Positions 24,967-33,976 of a DNA stretch of 64,000 bases are shown here, piece by piece. The stretch's first letter is position 1; each line of letters opens with the position of its first letter. A program made the translations under genes and the position numbers. The stretch covers positions 1 to 64,000 of the forward strand of contig JBCCBP010000010.1 of assembly GCA_039033995.1 (NCBI GenBank), written 5' to 3'. Under the pieces are notes generated by a model. It searched no databases. It was not told the DNA's origin and saw only the letters and a list, made by a program, of their open reading frames with translations. This DNA is from CALBPI01 sp039033995. GTDB taxonomy: Bacteria; Pseudomonadota; Gammaproteobacteria; Steroidobacterales; Woeseiaceae.

Positions 24967-26328
24967 CTACTCGGCCAGGCTTGCTTCTGTGGCGGCTACC
25001 AGACGATTGAAGATTTCCAACTGCCACGCTTCGTGCTCTGGTTTCATGAGACAACTGCGTAAGCAGGTGATCGTCGCCTGATCGGCCTGAATTGTTGAGG
25101 ACGTGTCGAGCCGATCAACGTCGACCTCGATCAATGCCAAATGCAAGTCGTTCTCCGCCGCGATATCGAATACGCGACTAGCAAGATGCGAAGCTCGGCT
25201 AGCCGTTTCGGCGCTGACTGCCCAAACCACAATGTCGAGTTCGGGTGGTTGCACCAGCGCGAAGCGTGCATCGGCGGCAAGATCTTCGGCCATTGCCTGC
25301 GCCGCACGACGGCAGCGACTCAAGTTCTTCGCGAACTCACTGGTACTCGTCAACGGCAGCATACTCTGAGTGGCCCAGAGCGCCGCTGCCGCAGCACCAG
25401 CGCGTGAGCACTCCAGGCTGATCTCACCCAGATGGAGTTCGTTTGACGAAAAATAGGTATAGGGTGAGTCGTGTTGGTAATAACGGCCGACGGACGGGTC
25501 GCTAAACAACACGCATCCACAGCCGTAGGGCTGTAACCCGTGCTTGTGAGGATCGATCGCAATGCTGTCAGCTTGCGCGATCGCCGTATAATGACGCTTC
25601 AACGTTTCGGGTAAATCAGCCAGACCAAAATAGCCGCCGTAAGCGCCGTCGATATGAACTCGGAAACCGTATTCCTGACCCAAGGCGATGATGTCAGCAA
25701 TCGGATCGACTGCGCCGAAGCTCGTTGTCCCCGCGGTCGCCACGACGGTCCCAATCACGCCGCTGGCCGCCAGTTCCTGCAGCGCGGGCACCGCGATTCT
25801 ACCGTTGTCATCCGTCTCAAGCGGCTGGTAATCGAGCTTCAAGACATCAGAAATACGCGCATGCGTGTAGTGCGCCTCAGAAGATCCGACGATGCGTTGC
25901 CCCGGCCGTTCCTTACCCGCGATCCAAAGTGCCTCCAGATTCGCAAGCGTGCCACTGCTGGTGAGATGCCCGAGAAACGGTGTTAGAGAGAACATGGCCG
26001 CGATCTCTGCGACCGCTTCTTTTTCCAAAGCGGACGTGGCACGACCGCCATCCAGGGCATGATTGTTAGGATTGATCCATTGCGCCAGCTGATACGCGGC
26101 CCGCGCGACGGGATGCGGCGGCTTGAGCATCTGACCGGCATACAGAGGATGCGCGTACGGATAGTTGTCTTGCAATTTTTCCGCCAGCGTTTGCAAGGTC
26201 GCATGCAGTGTCGTTGAGTCGGCCTCTGGCTCGAACTCGGGCAAGGTGTCGAACCCGGCATTCAATACCGCAGCGGCATCATCCAGCAGGCGAAGGTCAT
26301 CGGGTCTAATGAGTTTGTAGGCAGTCAC
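24967..26328 (-). CDS. PLP-dependent decarboxylase (group II / aromatic amino acid type)
   Basis: A 453-residue fold type I PLP enzyme of the pyridoxal-dependent decarboxylase family. The cofactor lysine is K262 in A-I-D-P-H-K-H-G-L-Q, the PLP aspartate is D227 in H-I-D-G-A-Y-G-G, and H-L-T-S-S-G-T-L-A-N around 121-130 contacts the phosphate. Relatives decarboxylate tyrosine, DOPA, tryptophan, glutamate or diaminobutyrate; the substrate cannot be set from sequence alone. It converges on fluC with a 10 bp gap and diverges from the sterol desaturase-family gene over a 94 bp intergenic region. Confidence 0.9.
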   Translation of the reverse strand: MTAYKLIRPDDLRLLDDAAAVLNAGFDTLPEFEPEADSTTLHATLQTLAEKLQDNYPYAHPLYAGQMLKPPHPVARAAYQLAQWINPNNHALDGGRATSALEKEAVAEIAAMFSLTPFLGHLTSSGTLANLEALWIAGKERPGQRIVGSSEAHYTHARISDVLKLDYQPLETDDNGRIAVPALQELAASGVIGTVVATAGTTSFGAVDPIADIIALGQEYGFRVHIDGAYGGYFGLADLPETLKRHYTAIAQADSIAIDPHKHGLQPYGCGCVLFSDPSVGRYYQHDSPYTYFSSNELHLGEISLECSRAGAAAAALWATQSMLPLTSTSEFAKNLSRCRRAAQAMAEDLAADARFALVQPPELDIVVWAVSAETASRASHLASRVFDIAAENDLHLALIEVDVDRLDTSSTIQADQATITCLRSCLMKPEHEAWQLEIFNRLVAATEASLAE

Positions 26329-26422
26329 TGGGCATCCTGAACAATCGGCAACATTGGTATGATAGCCGACATGCGGGGATATCCACTAACGGTGATCACA
26401 TCAATACAGCGCAGGACTAATC

Positions 26423-27685
26423 ATGGATTTGATTAGTTTGGCGGTACCGTTTTTCCTGCTCGCGATCCTCATTGAGATATGGCTTGATCGCCGCCGCGGC
26501 ACCCATTACATACCGATGGCAGATGCAATCTCAAGTCTCAGCGCCGGTGCTATGAGTACTGTCACCGGTATCTTTTCGAAGCTTATCGGCATCGCCATCT
26601 ATGGATTCACGTTACAGCACTTGGCAATAGTGACACTGCCGCTTGAGTGGTTCGATGCGTCGTTGCAGGGTGTGTCGCTCTGGTTGCTGGCACTGATTTG
26701 CTGGGACTTTAGTTACTACTGGAAGCACCGCCTTGGTCATGAGATCAGTATTTTCTGGGCGGCACATAGCGTTCATCATCAAAGCGAAGAGTACAACCTG
26801 ACAACGGCGCTGCGACAAACGAGCACCGACTTCCTGATCGGCTGGATTGTCTATGTACCCTTGTTTTTACTGGGTATGCCGCTGCAGGTTTTTATCACGG
26901 TCAGCGCCATTGATCTGATCTATCAATTCTGGGTGCATACGCGGCATATCGACAAACTCGGTTGGGCGGATTACGTGTTTGTGACGCCGTCCAATCATCG
27001 CGTACATCATGCACAGAACACACGTTATATCGATAAGAACTACGGCGGTATTCTGATCATCTGGGACCGGTTGTTCGGTACGTTTGAACCCGAGAATGAC
27101 GCCGACCCTGTCGTGTTTGGCGTACGCAAGCCGCTAACGAGCTTTAATCCATGGCATGCGAACCTGAAAGTCTACAAAGACCTGTGGCGGGATACACAAT
27201 TGACGCATGGCCTGCGAGATCGATGGCGGGTGTGGTTCGGGCGAACCGGTTGGCGACCGACGGATGCCGCGAGGGCGTATCCCATCGACCTGAGACCTTT
27301 AGCGGATTTCCAGAAGTATCGCCCACCGCACACGGCGGCGCAGCGTACCTATCTGAGCTATCAGTTTGTGGCAGTGCTGTTGCTGACGCTGGGCATGCCA
27401 TTGCTGTTTCACGGGGTGAACGGTATGGCCGCGCTGGCTGCCGCGACCGTGTGTCTATTGCTGATCGGCATTGGTCTCGTCAGTGACAACAGTCGATGGG
27501 CTCAGCTATTCGAGCGCGTACGTCTGTTACTGTTTGTCGGGATGGGCGTGTGGTTCGCAGCGGGCCTGACTAGCAGAGACGGCTTGTGGGTGACGACGGC
27601 GGTCGTCTCATATGCGCTGGTCTCCGTCGTTCTTTTCAGTCGTGCCAACTTGAGCAATCGACGCGTTGTGAGTAAGTTGCCCTGA
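26423..27685 (+). CDS. Sterol desaturase / fatty acid hydroxylase family membrane enzyme
   Basis: A 420-residue integral membrane di-iron oxygenase. The three histidine clusters of the family are visible: W-K-H-R-L-G-H-E, A-H-S-V-H-H-Q-S and H-R-V-H-H-A (about residues 97-200). The N-terminus has two or three spans, and a C-terminal extension (about 305-415) adds further spans not found in the smallest members, possibly a fused membrane domain. Family members hydroxylate or desaturate sterols, fatty acids or alkylglycerols. The stop abuts the stop of the convergent kinase gene with no spacer. Confidence 0.88.
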   Translation: MDLISLAVPFFLLAILIEIWLDRRRGTHYIPMADAISSLSAGAMSTVTGIFSKLIGIAIYGFTLQHLAIVTLPLEWFDASLQGVSLWLLALICWDFSYYWKHRLGHEISIFWAAHSVHHQSEEYNLTTALRQTSTDFLIGWIVYVPLFLLGMPLQVFITVSAIDLIYQFWVHTRHIDKLGWADYVFVTPSNHRVHHAQNTRYIDKNYGGILIIWDRLFGTFEPENDADPVVFGVRKPLTSFNPWHANLKVYKDLWRDTQLTHGLRDRWRVWFGRTGWRPTDAARAYPIDLRPLADFQKYRPPHTAAQRTYLSYQFVAVLLLTLGMPLLFHGVNGMAALAAATVCLLLIGIGLVSDNSRWAQLFERVRLLLFVGMGVWFAAGLTSRDGLWVTTAVVSYALVSVVLFSRANLSNRRVVSKLP

Positions 27686-30115
27686 TCAGGCGGCCGCTTG
27701 CTGGTTCGCATATTTGCGCAACATAGCCCTCAGTTCGGCAATGGAGAAGGGCTTGCTCATGTAGTCCGACATGCCCGCGGCATAGCAACGTTCTGCATCC
27801 CCTTGCAGCGCATTCGCCGTCAACGCAACAATCGGCGGTACGCAGCGTTCGGTTTGCTCCGCTGCTTCGAGAATGATGCGGGTAGCTTCAAAACCGTCCA
27901 TCACCGGCATCTGACAATCCATCAGGACGAGGCCATAGTCGGCACTCGCGACGGCATCGACCGCCTGTTGCCCGTCTTCGACAATCTCGAATTGAACACC
28001 AAGTTTAGCGAGCATGGCGCTCGTGACTTTCTGGTTGACCTTGTTGTCTTCAACGACCAGTACCGGCTTGTTGAAGTGTAGCGGCGTGTCGTCGCTGATC
28101 GCGCGTTTCTGCGATTCAGCCTGCTCACGCGATGAGTCAGCCAGCGCTCGACTTATGTTCGCGACCAATTCGTCGCGCGTGACAGGCTTGCGGAGGATCG
28201 TCGCAAAGCCCGCGGCGAGAGCGTCATCGTTTCGGATCAAATCCGCTGATGAGAGCAGTAGCATGGTGGGACGACAGTCGTCGTCGAGCTGTTCATTGAT
28301 GGCGTTGGCGACAGCGAAGCCATCCATATTGGGCATGTGCGCATCGATTAATGCGAGTGAATAGGGCAATGAAGTCGAGCGCTCGACGGCCTCTCGAACG
28401 GCGTCTTGCGGGTCCGTCGTGGCGTAGACATCGACCTGCCACGCCTCGAGCTGGTGTTTGATAATCTCGACATTGGTGCTGTTGTCATCGATCACCAATG
28501 CACGAATCTGATCAAACGTCACGGCATCGTGATCGGTCAATTCGTCACTGAGTGGCATTTCCACCTCAAAGAAGAAAGTCGTGCCTTCGCCGAGCACGCT
28601 CTTGACCCGCAACGGAGCCCCCATCAGGCCAACCAGTTGCTTGCTGATGGCGAGCCCAAGTCCGGTGCCACCGAACCGTCGTGTCGTGGAACCGTCTTCT
28701 TGAGTAAATGATTCGAAGATATCGGAGAGCTTGTCAGGACTGATGCCGATACCGGTGTCGGCAACTTCGAATCGATAGCGCCGACAGTCTGCGGCCATCG
28801 CTGCGTCTTCAGCGGGTTTGACACGCAAAACGACTTCACCTTGTTCCGTGAACTTGATGGCATTGCCCATGAGGTTGATCAGAATCTGCCGTAGTCGTAC
28901 TTCATCGCCCATCATCGTAGGCTCAATGCTTGGGCAGACGTCAACGGCCAGCTCGATGCCTTTTTGTTGTGCGCTCTGTGCCAGCATATGACCGACGTCT
29001 TCGGCCACGGATCGAATCGAGATCTGCGTGCATTCCAGCTCCATCTTGCCTGCTTCAATTTTCGAAAAGTCGAGAATGTCGTTGATGATATGCAGCAACG
29101 CAGTACCCGAGTTGCGAATTGTCTCTGCGTAGCGCCGATCGCTAGCCGATAACTCCGAAGTCAATAACAACTCGGTCATACCGAGTACCCCATTCATTGG
29201 CGTACGAATCTCGTGGCTCATACGTGCGAGAAATTCGCTCTTAGTGCGGTTGGCGCTTTCGGCGCGCTCCTTTTCTTCCAGCAGCGCTTGGGTACGCTCC
29301 TCCACGCGCTGCTCCAACACATCGCGAGCGCGCACGGTTTCGTTACGGTAGTGCCTCAGTCCATCGACCATGACATTGAACCCGTCGACGAGTTTGCGCA
29401 GCTCGCCACCTGCCTCGCTGGTGACTTTGTGGGAGAAATTCCCTTCAGAGACGTCGCGCAGACCGACCATGACGTCATAGACTGGACGCAGCAGACGGCC
29501 GGCAAGACCATAGGCCAGCAGGCTGATCGCGAAGACGATGGCAATCGCCGTTACTAGTGTCAACAAGACCTTACTGCGCAGTCCCTCCTTGATAGGCGAA
29601 AATTCGAACAGTAACGCGACGTCACCCAGTTTGGTCCGGCTCGTTTCATCCTGTTCGCCTTCGATATCGCCAAAGGTGGACGCGTAGACCGGTCGCGTGT
29701 GACGGATTGTATGGCTACCGCCGAGTGGGGATAGCTGTAGTGACTCAATACCGTCCCGTACATTCTTCAGTTGTTGTTCGGATAACGGACGAAACATCTC
29801 CTGGTAGATCTCCCTGCCATCAGTATCCATCACGCTAACACCGGCAATCGTCGGTACTCGACTGATGAGGTCTGCCGCAGTCGCGAGTTCTGGTGCGCTC
29901 TCTGTGTACAGACCAAACTCGGCGGCTTTGGCGAACGATTCACTGAATAATAGCGCGGACGACAAGGCTTGCTCCTCGGCGGCTCGGATCGACGACGAAA
30001 TCGCCAGATAGCTGTTCAGCGCGCTGCTGACAACAATTAGTGAGACTGCGAGAAGCACCATCTGCTTCTTCAGGCTCATGGCGCTAAAACGTCTTATGGG
30101 GCTAACTCGCGGCAT
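27686..30115 (-). CDS. Hybrid sensor histidine kinase with two receiver domains
   Basis: An 809-residue membrane sensor. An N-terminal span (about 17-37), a periplasmic sensor region (about 40-180, CHASE8-like in length and pattern) and a second span (about 183-205) lead into HAMP (206-260) and a coiled coil. The dimerisation helix carries H301 in M-S-H-E-I-R-T-P-M-N-G, followed by the HATPase domain (N box N418, D-T-G-I-G, G-T-G-L-G-L). Two receivers follow: D591 (L-I-D-A-H-M-P) and D733 (L-M-D-C-Q-M-P). There is no HPt domain and no DNA-binding output, so an unlinked phosphotransfer partner is needed. It overlaps the solute-binding protein gene by 14 bp, pointing to a shared sensing role. 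Confidence 0.93.
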   Translation of the reverse strand: MPRVSPIRRFSAMSLKKQMVLLAVSLIVVSSALNSYLAISSSIRAAEEQALSSALLFSESFAKAAEFGLYTESAPELATAADLISRVPTIAGVSVMDTDGREIYQEMFRPLSEQQLKNVRDGIESLQLSPLGGSHTIRHTRPVYASTFGDIEGEQDETSRTKLGDVALLFEFSPIKEGLRSKVLLTLVTAIAIVFAISLLAYGLAGRLLRPVYDVMVGLRDVSEGNFSHKVTSEAGGELRKLVDGFNVMVDGLRHYRNETVRARDVLEQRVEERTQALLEEKERAESANRTKSEFLARMSHEIRTPMNGVLGMTELLLTSELSASDRRYAETIRNSGTALLHIINDILDFSKIEAGKMELECTQISIRSVAEDVGHMLAQSAQQKGIELAVDVCPSIEPTMMGDEVRLRQILINLMGNAIKFTEQGEVVLRVKPAEDAAMAADCRRYRFEVADTGIGISPDKLSDIFESFTQEDGSTTRRFGGTGLGLAISKQLVGLMGAPLRVKSVLGEGTTFFFEVEMPLSDELTDHDAVTFDQIRALVIDDNSTNVEIIKHQLEAWQVDVYATTDPQDAVREAVERSTSLPYSLALIDAHMPNMDGFAVANAINEQLDDDCRPTMLLLSSADLIRNDDALAAGFATILRKPVTRDELVANISRALADSSREQAESQKRAISDDTPLHFNKPVLVVEDNKVNQKVTSAMLAKLGVQFEIVEDGQQAVDAVASADYGLVLMDCQMPVMDGFEATRIILEAAEQTERCVPPIVALTANALQGDAERCYAAGMSDYMSKPFSIAELRAMLRKYANQQAAA

Positions 30116-31040
30116 AAGTCACCAGGTCGCTAGCTGAGTCCGGTTCGATGCGAAGCCGATAGACCGCGGCGCTTTTTGGGTTGATCAGATAGCGCTGCGC
30201 CGTCGTTGGAATTGCCAGGGGTTCGGATATCGGCTCTCGTTTCCCGGAGATGATCGCATCACACAGTTCCCCATAGGAGCGTCCTAACGTGTCATAGTCG
30301 ACAGCGAAGGAAAATACGGCGCCATGGCGCACCCAGCTGCTTGTCGGTCCGACCACCGGCAAGCGCTGCCGCAGGCAAAAAACCAGAATATGTCGAGCCG
30401 TGAAACTGTTGTAGATTGACGGGTCTGAAAAAGCGAATAAGACGTCGGCGCGACGGGCAACATAATTGAGACCATCGGTGATTTCTTCGCGTTTGTAGAC
30501 CGGGTAGGACACGAGGCTCAGGTCATGGCGTTCAGCGGCATCTCGTAATGCACGCATCGCGTCGCCGTCTTCATCACTGGTCAGAACACCCAGCGAACCG
30601 ATTTGCGGCAACGTCGCGGTGAGACGCTTTAGATACTCGTCAAAATTGGGCAGCAGCAATGTGGTCGCAATAGGTGCATGCTGCTCTTCGGGCAACGGTG
30701 CCGAAAGGGCCGTGTGGCAAATCGAGACATCGGTGGTCAGTGTGAGATTGTCGTCATGCAAGGCTTGTGCGGCAGCGTCGCCGATCGTCACGATCAAGGC
30801 GTTTGGGTCGCCGCTGATTGCGCTGGATAAGTAGCTCGATTGTGGAAGATCCAGACGCTGAACACGATGCGTTGCCAATGCTGACTGCATCCCGGCATAA
30901 ATCGCATTCTGGCTGTCACTGCTGTAATCGTAGATGACGACCGTGCTTTGCGATGTTGAAAGCGGATGCGTGGCGCCGCCACGCGCGCTAACCGCGACGC
31001 AGCCGGTGCCAAGCACAAATTGACGGCGTGTCAGCGGCAT
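30102..31040 (-). CDS. ABC-type solute-binding protein without a transporter
   Basis: A 312-residue periplasmic binding-protein fold related to the ABC_sub_bind family, with the pattern of a two-lobed protein (V-V-I-Y-D-Y-S-S-D-S, A-L-I-V-T-I-G-D-A-A, I-G-S-L-G-V-L-T-S-D-E-D-G). The N-terminus M-P-L-T-R-R-Q-F-V-L-G looks like a Tat signal, possibly with a lipidated cysteine. The ATG at 31040 lies four bases after the receptor stop. No ABC permease or ATPase is nearby; the gene sits between a TonB receptor and a hybrid kinase, so the protein probably presents a ligand to the kinase rather than to a transporter. Confidence 0.8.
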   Translation of the reverse strand: MPLTRRQFVLGTGCVAVSARGGATHPLSTSQSTVVIYDYSSDSQNAIYAGMQSALATHRVQRLDLPQSSYLSSAISGDPNALIVTIGDAAAQALHDDNLTLTTDVSICHTALSAPLPEEQHAPIATTLLLPNFDEYLKRLTATLPQIGSLGVLTSDEDGDAMRALRDAAERHDLSLVSYPVYKREEITDGLNYVARRADVLFAFSDPSIYNSFTARHILVFCLRQRLPVVGPTSSWVRHGAVFSFAVDYDTLGRSYGELCDAIISGKREPISEPLAIPTTAQRYLINPKSAAVYRLRIEPDSASDLVTYAAS

Positions 31041-31044
31041 TGGG

Positions 31045-33039
31045 TCAAAGGCGCCAGGTGAGGTCGATGCCGATCGTTCGACTCGGCTGCCGGAGTGTAT
31101 CCGTCTGGTGGTACGGAGCAACGGGGTCAAACACGTCTCTATCCGTGGCATTACGTATTCGCAGATCGACCGATAGTCCTTCGACGGCTGGCGGTTGCCA
31201 GCGTAGTGAAGCAAAGACTTGCAGTGCGCTGCCAACACGATTTCTCAGGTAACTCAGTTGACTGCCGCGGAAGCGCGCTTCTACGGCCGCGGACAACGAA
31301 GGTGTGATTCGCCAGTTGGAAAGCCGCAGGTTGGCCATAACACGCGGAGCATATAGTGCGCGCGCTTTGGTCGTATCGTTTTGACTATTCGACCAACTGA
31401 CGTTGGCGCTCAGGTCGACATAGCGCAGCTCAAAGCGACGGTCGAACTCTATACCGTAGCTTGAGAAATCGTCTGGCGAGTTCGCATAGCGCGGTCCGGT
31501 ACCCGGCAAAGCGGCGAGCGGCGTAATCAGATTATTGAACCGGTAGCGATAAACAGAGACATGCCATTCGTTGCCACGAGAATCTGATGCGAGTTGAATC
31601 TCGGTCGTGTGAATGTCTTCCTTGATCAGCGTTGATTCTGATGCAGGACGGGCGAAAGCATTTGAATCCTCTGCCCAGTTTGGTACACGACTGGCGGAAC
31701 CGATCAGGAGTTTAAGATCGAGGTCTTTTCCGAGTTCTTGAATCCAGGCTAGGCGCGGATTCAAAACGCTGCGGGCCTGCGTTTTCTTATCAACGCGCAT
31801 GCCAATAATCGCGCGACTGTTTTTTGTTAGCCTAATCTGATCTTCAAGGAACACGGAATCGAAACTGCGGCTTTCCTCCGGACGATCGACGACAATGTCG
31901 TCGACCAGTGTGGTCGATGTCATTGGTGACTTATCGGAACGGAATAGACCGGCCGTTAACTTGTGGATGCCAAACGTTTGACTGATATCGGCCTCCAGCG
32001 TACGGGTTCTCGTATCCACCAGGCCGGCAGCGACGATACGGACAGGGAAGCCATTCACTGGGAACGTACGCGGTGTGTAGAAGTCCGTGCCGGTGGATAC
32101 TTCATGCACACGGATACGCGCGTCGACACCATTGCGCAAGATGCGCCTCCACTCAATCATCGCAAAGGCGATATCGTCGTCAAAGCGTGTGTCTGGATCG
32201 TTGAAAGATGAGAAGAACGGTGCGATCGGCGAATTGTTGGTGTAGTCCGCGCGGCCGTACTGAACGTTAAAATCTCCCCAGCTTGCTGTCAGCAGCAGTG
32301 TTTCACCATTTTTGCTGAGTAGCTCTTCAGCGATCCCATTGTTGGTTTGCGGTGTGTTGAAGGCCGGAACGAATACCGCCTCGGGGCCGTCATCGCGCAA
32401 TATGCGTAACGATGCGTCGAGCTCAAGGCCATTCCGCCACCGATTGCCATACGCCACGCTTGTCACCTGACGGCGATGGTCATCCATGCTGGCAAATATC
32501 TCCAGTCCACCACGTGCACGACCGCTTTTCGTTACGACATTCAACACGCCCGCCCACGCATTGGCGCCATAGGCGGAGGCGCCGGGCCCCCGGATGATTT
32601 CGATACGTTCGATTGAGCGAATATCAATCGGTGCGGCATCTGATGATAACCAGGCATCCAACGCGCCATCGTTTAGGCGCTGGTCGTTGACCATAAATAG
32701 AATTCTGCTATTGAATTCTCCGGGCGATGCGAGGCCGCGTACGCCGATGTAGCTGCGCGGGCCATCGTCACTGACGTAGAAGCCTGCCTGGGCTGATAAC
32801 AGTTCACCGATTGTGCGATAGCCAAACGCATCGATCATCTCGGCAGTGATAACGGTCACGTAGGCCGCCGCGTCCGACAAGGGCTCTTCGTTAAGTGGCA
32901 ACTCGGAGGTGATATCTAAGGGATCATCGAAGAATAGGTTGTCGAAATTGTCCTCCTGCGCATTGGCGCCGGCGCTCAATACAAGCAATAGGAGGCCCAA
33001 CAGATGAATTGCCGTGCTGGAATAATGTGTTGCTTTCAT
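31045..33039 (-). CDS. TonB-dependent receptor linked to a sensor kinase
   Basis: A 664-residue outer-membrane receptor with signal peptide (cut near A-N-A-Q-E, residue 28), plug domain (about 50-165, with Y-I-G-V-R-G-L-A-S-P-G and I-E-R-I-E-I-I-R-G-P-G-A-S-A-Y-G-A-N-A) and a 22-strand barrel ending I-D-L-T-W-R-L. The start is ATG at 33039; the TTG before it is not needed. It heads an operon with a solute-binding protein and a hybrid kinase. It is shorter than the other two receptors in the window and resembles the receptor type with a narrow plug seen near signalling genes. Ligand unknown. Confidence 0.9.
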   Translation of the reverse strand: MKATHYSSTAIHLLGLLLLVLSAGANAQEDNFDNLFFDDPLDITSELPLNEEPLSDAAAYVTVITAEMIDAFGYRTIGELLSAQAGFYVSDDGPRSYIGVRGLASPGEFNSRILFMVNDQRLNDGALDAWLSSDAAPIDIRSIERIEIIRGPGASAYGANAWAGVLNVVTKSGRARGGLEIFASMDDHRRQVTSVAYGNRWRNGLELDASLRILRDDGPEAVFVPAFNTPQTNNGIAEELLSKNGETLLLTASWGDFNVQYGRADYTNNSPIAPFFSSFNDPDTRFDDDIAFAMIEWRRILRNGVDARIRVHEVSTGTDFYTPRTFPVNGFPVRIVAAGLVDTRTRTLEADISQTFGIHKLTAGLFRSDKSPMTSTTLVDDIVVDRPEESRSFDSVFLEDQIRLTKNSRAIIGMRVDKKTQARSVLNPRLAWIQELGKDLDLKLLIGSASRVPNWAEDSNAFARPASESTLIKEDIHTTEIQLASDSRGNEWHVSVYRYRFNNLITPLAALPGTGPRYANSPDDFSSYGIEFDRRFELRYVDLSANVSWSNSQNDTTKARALYAPRVMANLRLSNWRITPSLSAAVEARFRGSQLSYLRNRVGSALQVFASLRWQPPAVEGLSVDLRIRNATDRDVFDPVAPYHQTDTLRQPSRTIGIDLTWRL

Positions 33040-33157
33040 CAAACGCGAGTCCGTTTCAAGTTATACGCGGTGCATGGTGCGCGAACGCACCCGCAACAGT
33101 GGGTTTAGCGTCCAACAGCGGCTATGCTTGAGGTGATATGGGCTATTGGAGCAGCTG

Positions 33158-33976
33158 ATGAGCGACACACGGATTCACTCTCTGGTGAGCTATCCCGTTA
33201 AGTCGATGTGCGGTAACAATCTCACCAGCGCGAGCATCGATGCTCGCGGAATAACCGGCGATCGACGCTGGATGGTCATTCGTCCCGATGGTCGGTTCAT
33301 CACAGGTCGGCAACTGCCTGCGCTGACACAAATCAGCGTTGTGAGCGACGCAGGCGGCATTCAGCTACACGATGGTCTTGATGAAATCATGGTAGCCGTG
33401 CCTTCGGAGTCGGCCCGCGACGTTAAGGCGACGGTATGGGCGGATCAGCTCACGGTCAGTGATGCAGGGGATGCGGTAGCCAACTGGTTGTCCGCACGTC
33501 TGGATATGTCGGTGCGCCTGGTCTACCAGCATGATCACCAGAAACGTCTGCTGCCGGTCGACAAACGTGTGATCGGCGAGGACGAAGTCAGTTTCGCCGA
33601 TGGCTACCCATTGCTGCTGATTGGCACAGCATCATTGGCCGATCTGAATGCACGACTACAGACACCGGTGACGATGGCCCATTTCCGCCCGAATATTGTT
33701 GTGGAAACGGACACGCCCTATGAGGAGGATCTTTGGCACAGCGTTACCACAGTAGAAGGATTTTCCTTACGCATCGCTTCGCCCTGTAGCCGCTGTATTT
33801 TTACGACCGTCGACCCGGCAACCGGCACACGGCACCCGGATCGCGAGCCACTTACGACGCTGCGACAATACCGCCAGGAGTCGGCTACCCAGAAAATCAT
33901 GTTTGGCGTCAACGTCATTCCCGATGGAACCGGGGTTCTGGGCCTACAGCAGCGTTTGCAGGTGTCGGTCAGCTAG
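33158..33976 (+). CDS. MOSC domain protein
   Basis: A 272-residue protein with the MOSC N-terminal beta-barrel (I-H-S-L-V-S-Y-P-V-K-S-M) and MOSC domain (about 110-265). The conserved cysteine region S-P-C-S-R-C-I-F is near residue 207-214, with D-P-A-T-G and G-V-N-V-I-P-D-G-T-G following. MOSC proteins carry molybdenum cofactor and reduce N-hydroxylated compounds. GGAGC precedes the ATG at 33158; a TTG 12 bases upstream is rejected. The stop overlaps the convergent RND gene by eight bases. Confidence 0.9.
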   Translation: MSDTRIHSLVSYPVKSMCGNNLTSASIDARGITGDRRWMVIRPDGRFITGRQLPALTQISVVSDAGGIQLHDGLDEIMVAVPSESARDVKATVWADQLTVSDAGDAVANWLSARLDMSVRLVYQHDHQKRLLPVDKRVIGEDEVSFADGYPLLLIGTASLADLNARLQTPVTMAHFRPNIVVETDTPYEEDLWHSVTTVEGFSLRIASPCSRCIFTTVDPATGTRHPDREPLTTLRQYRQESATQKIMFGVNVIPDGTGVLGLQQRLQVSVS

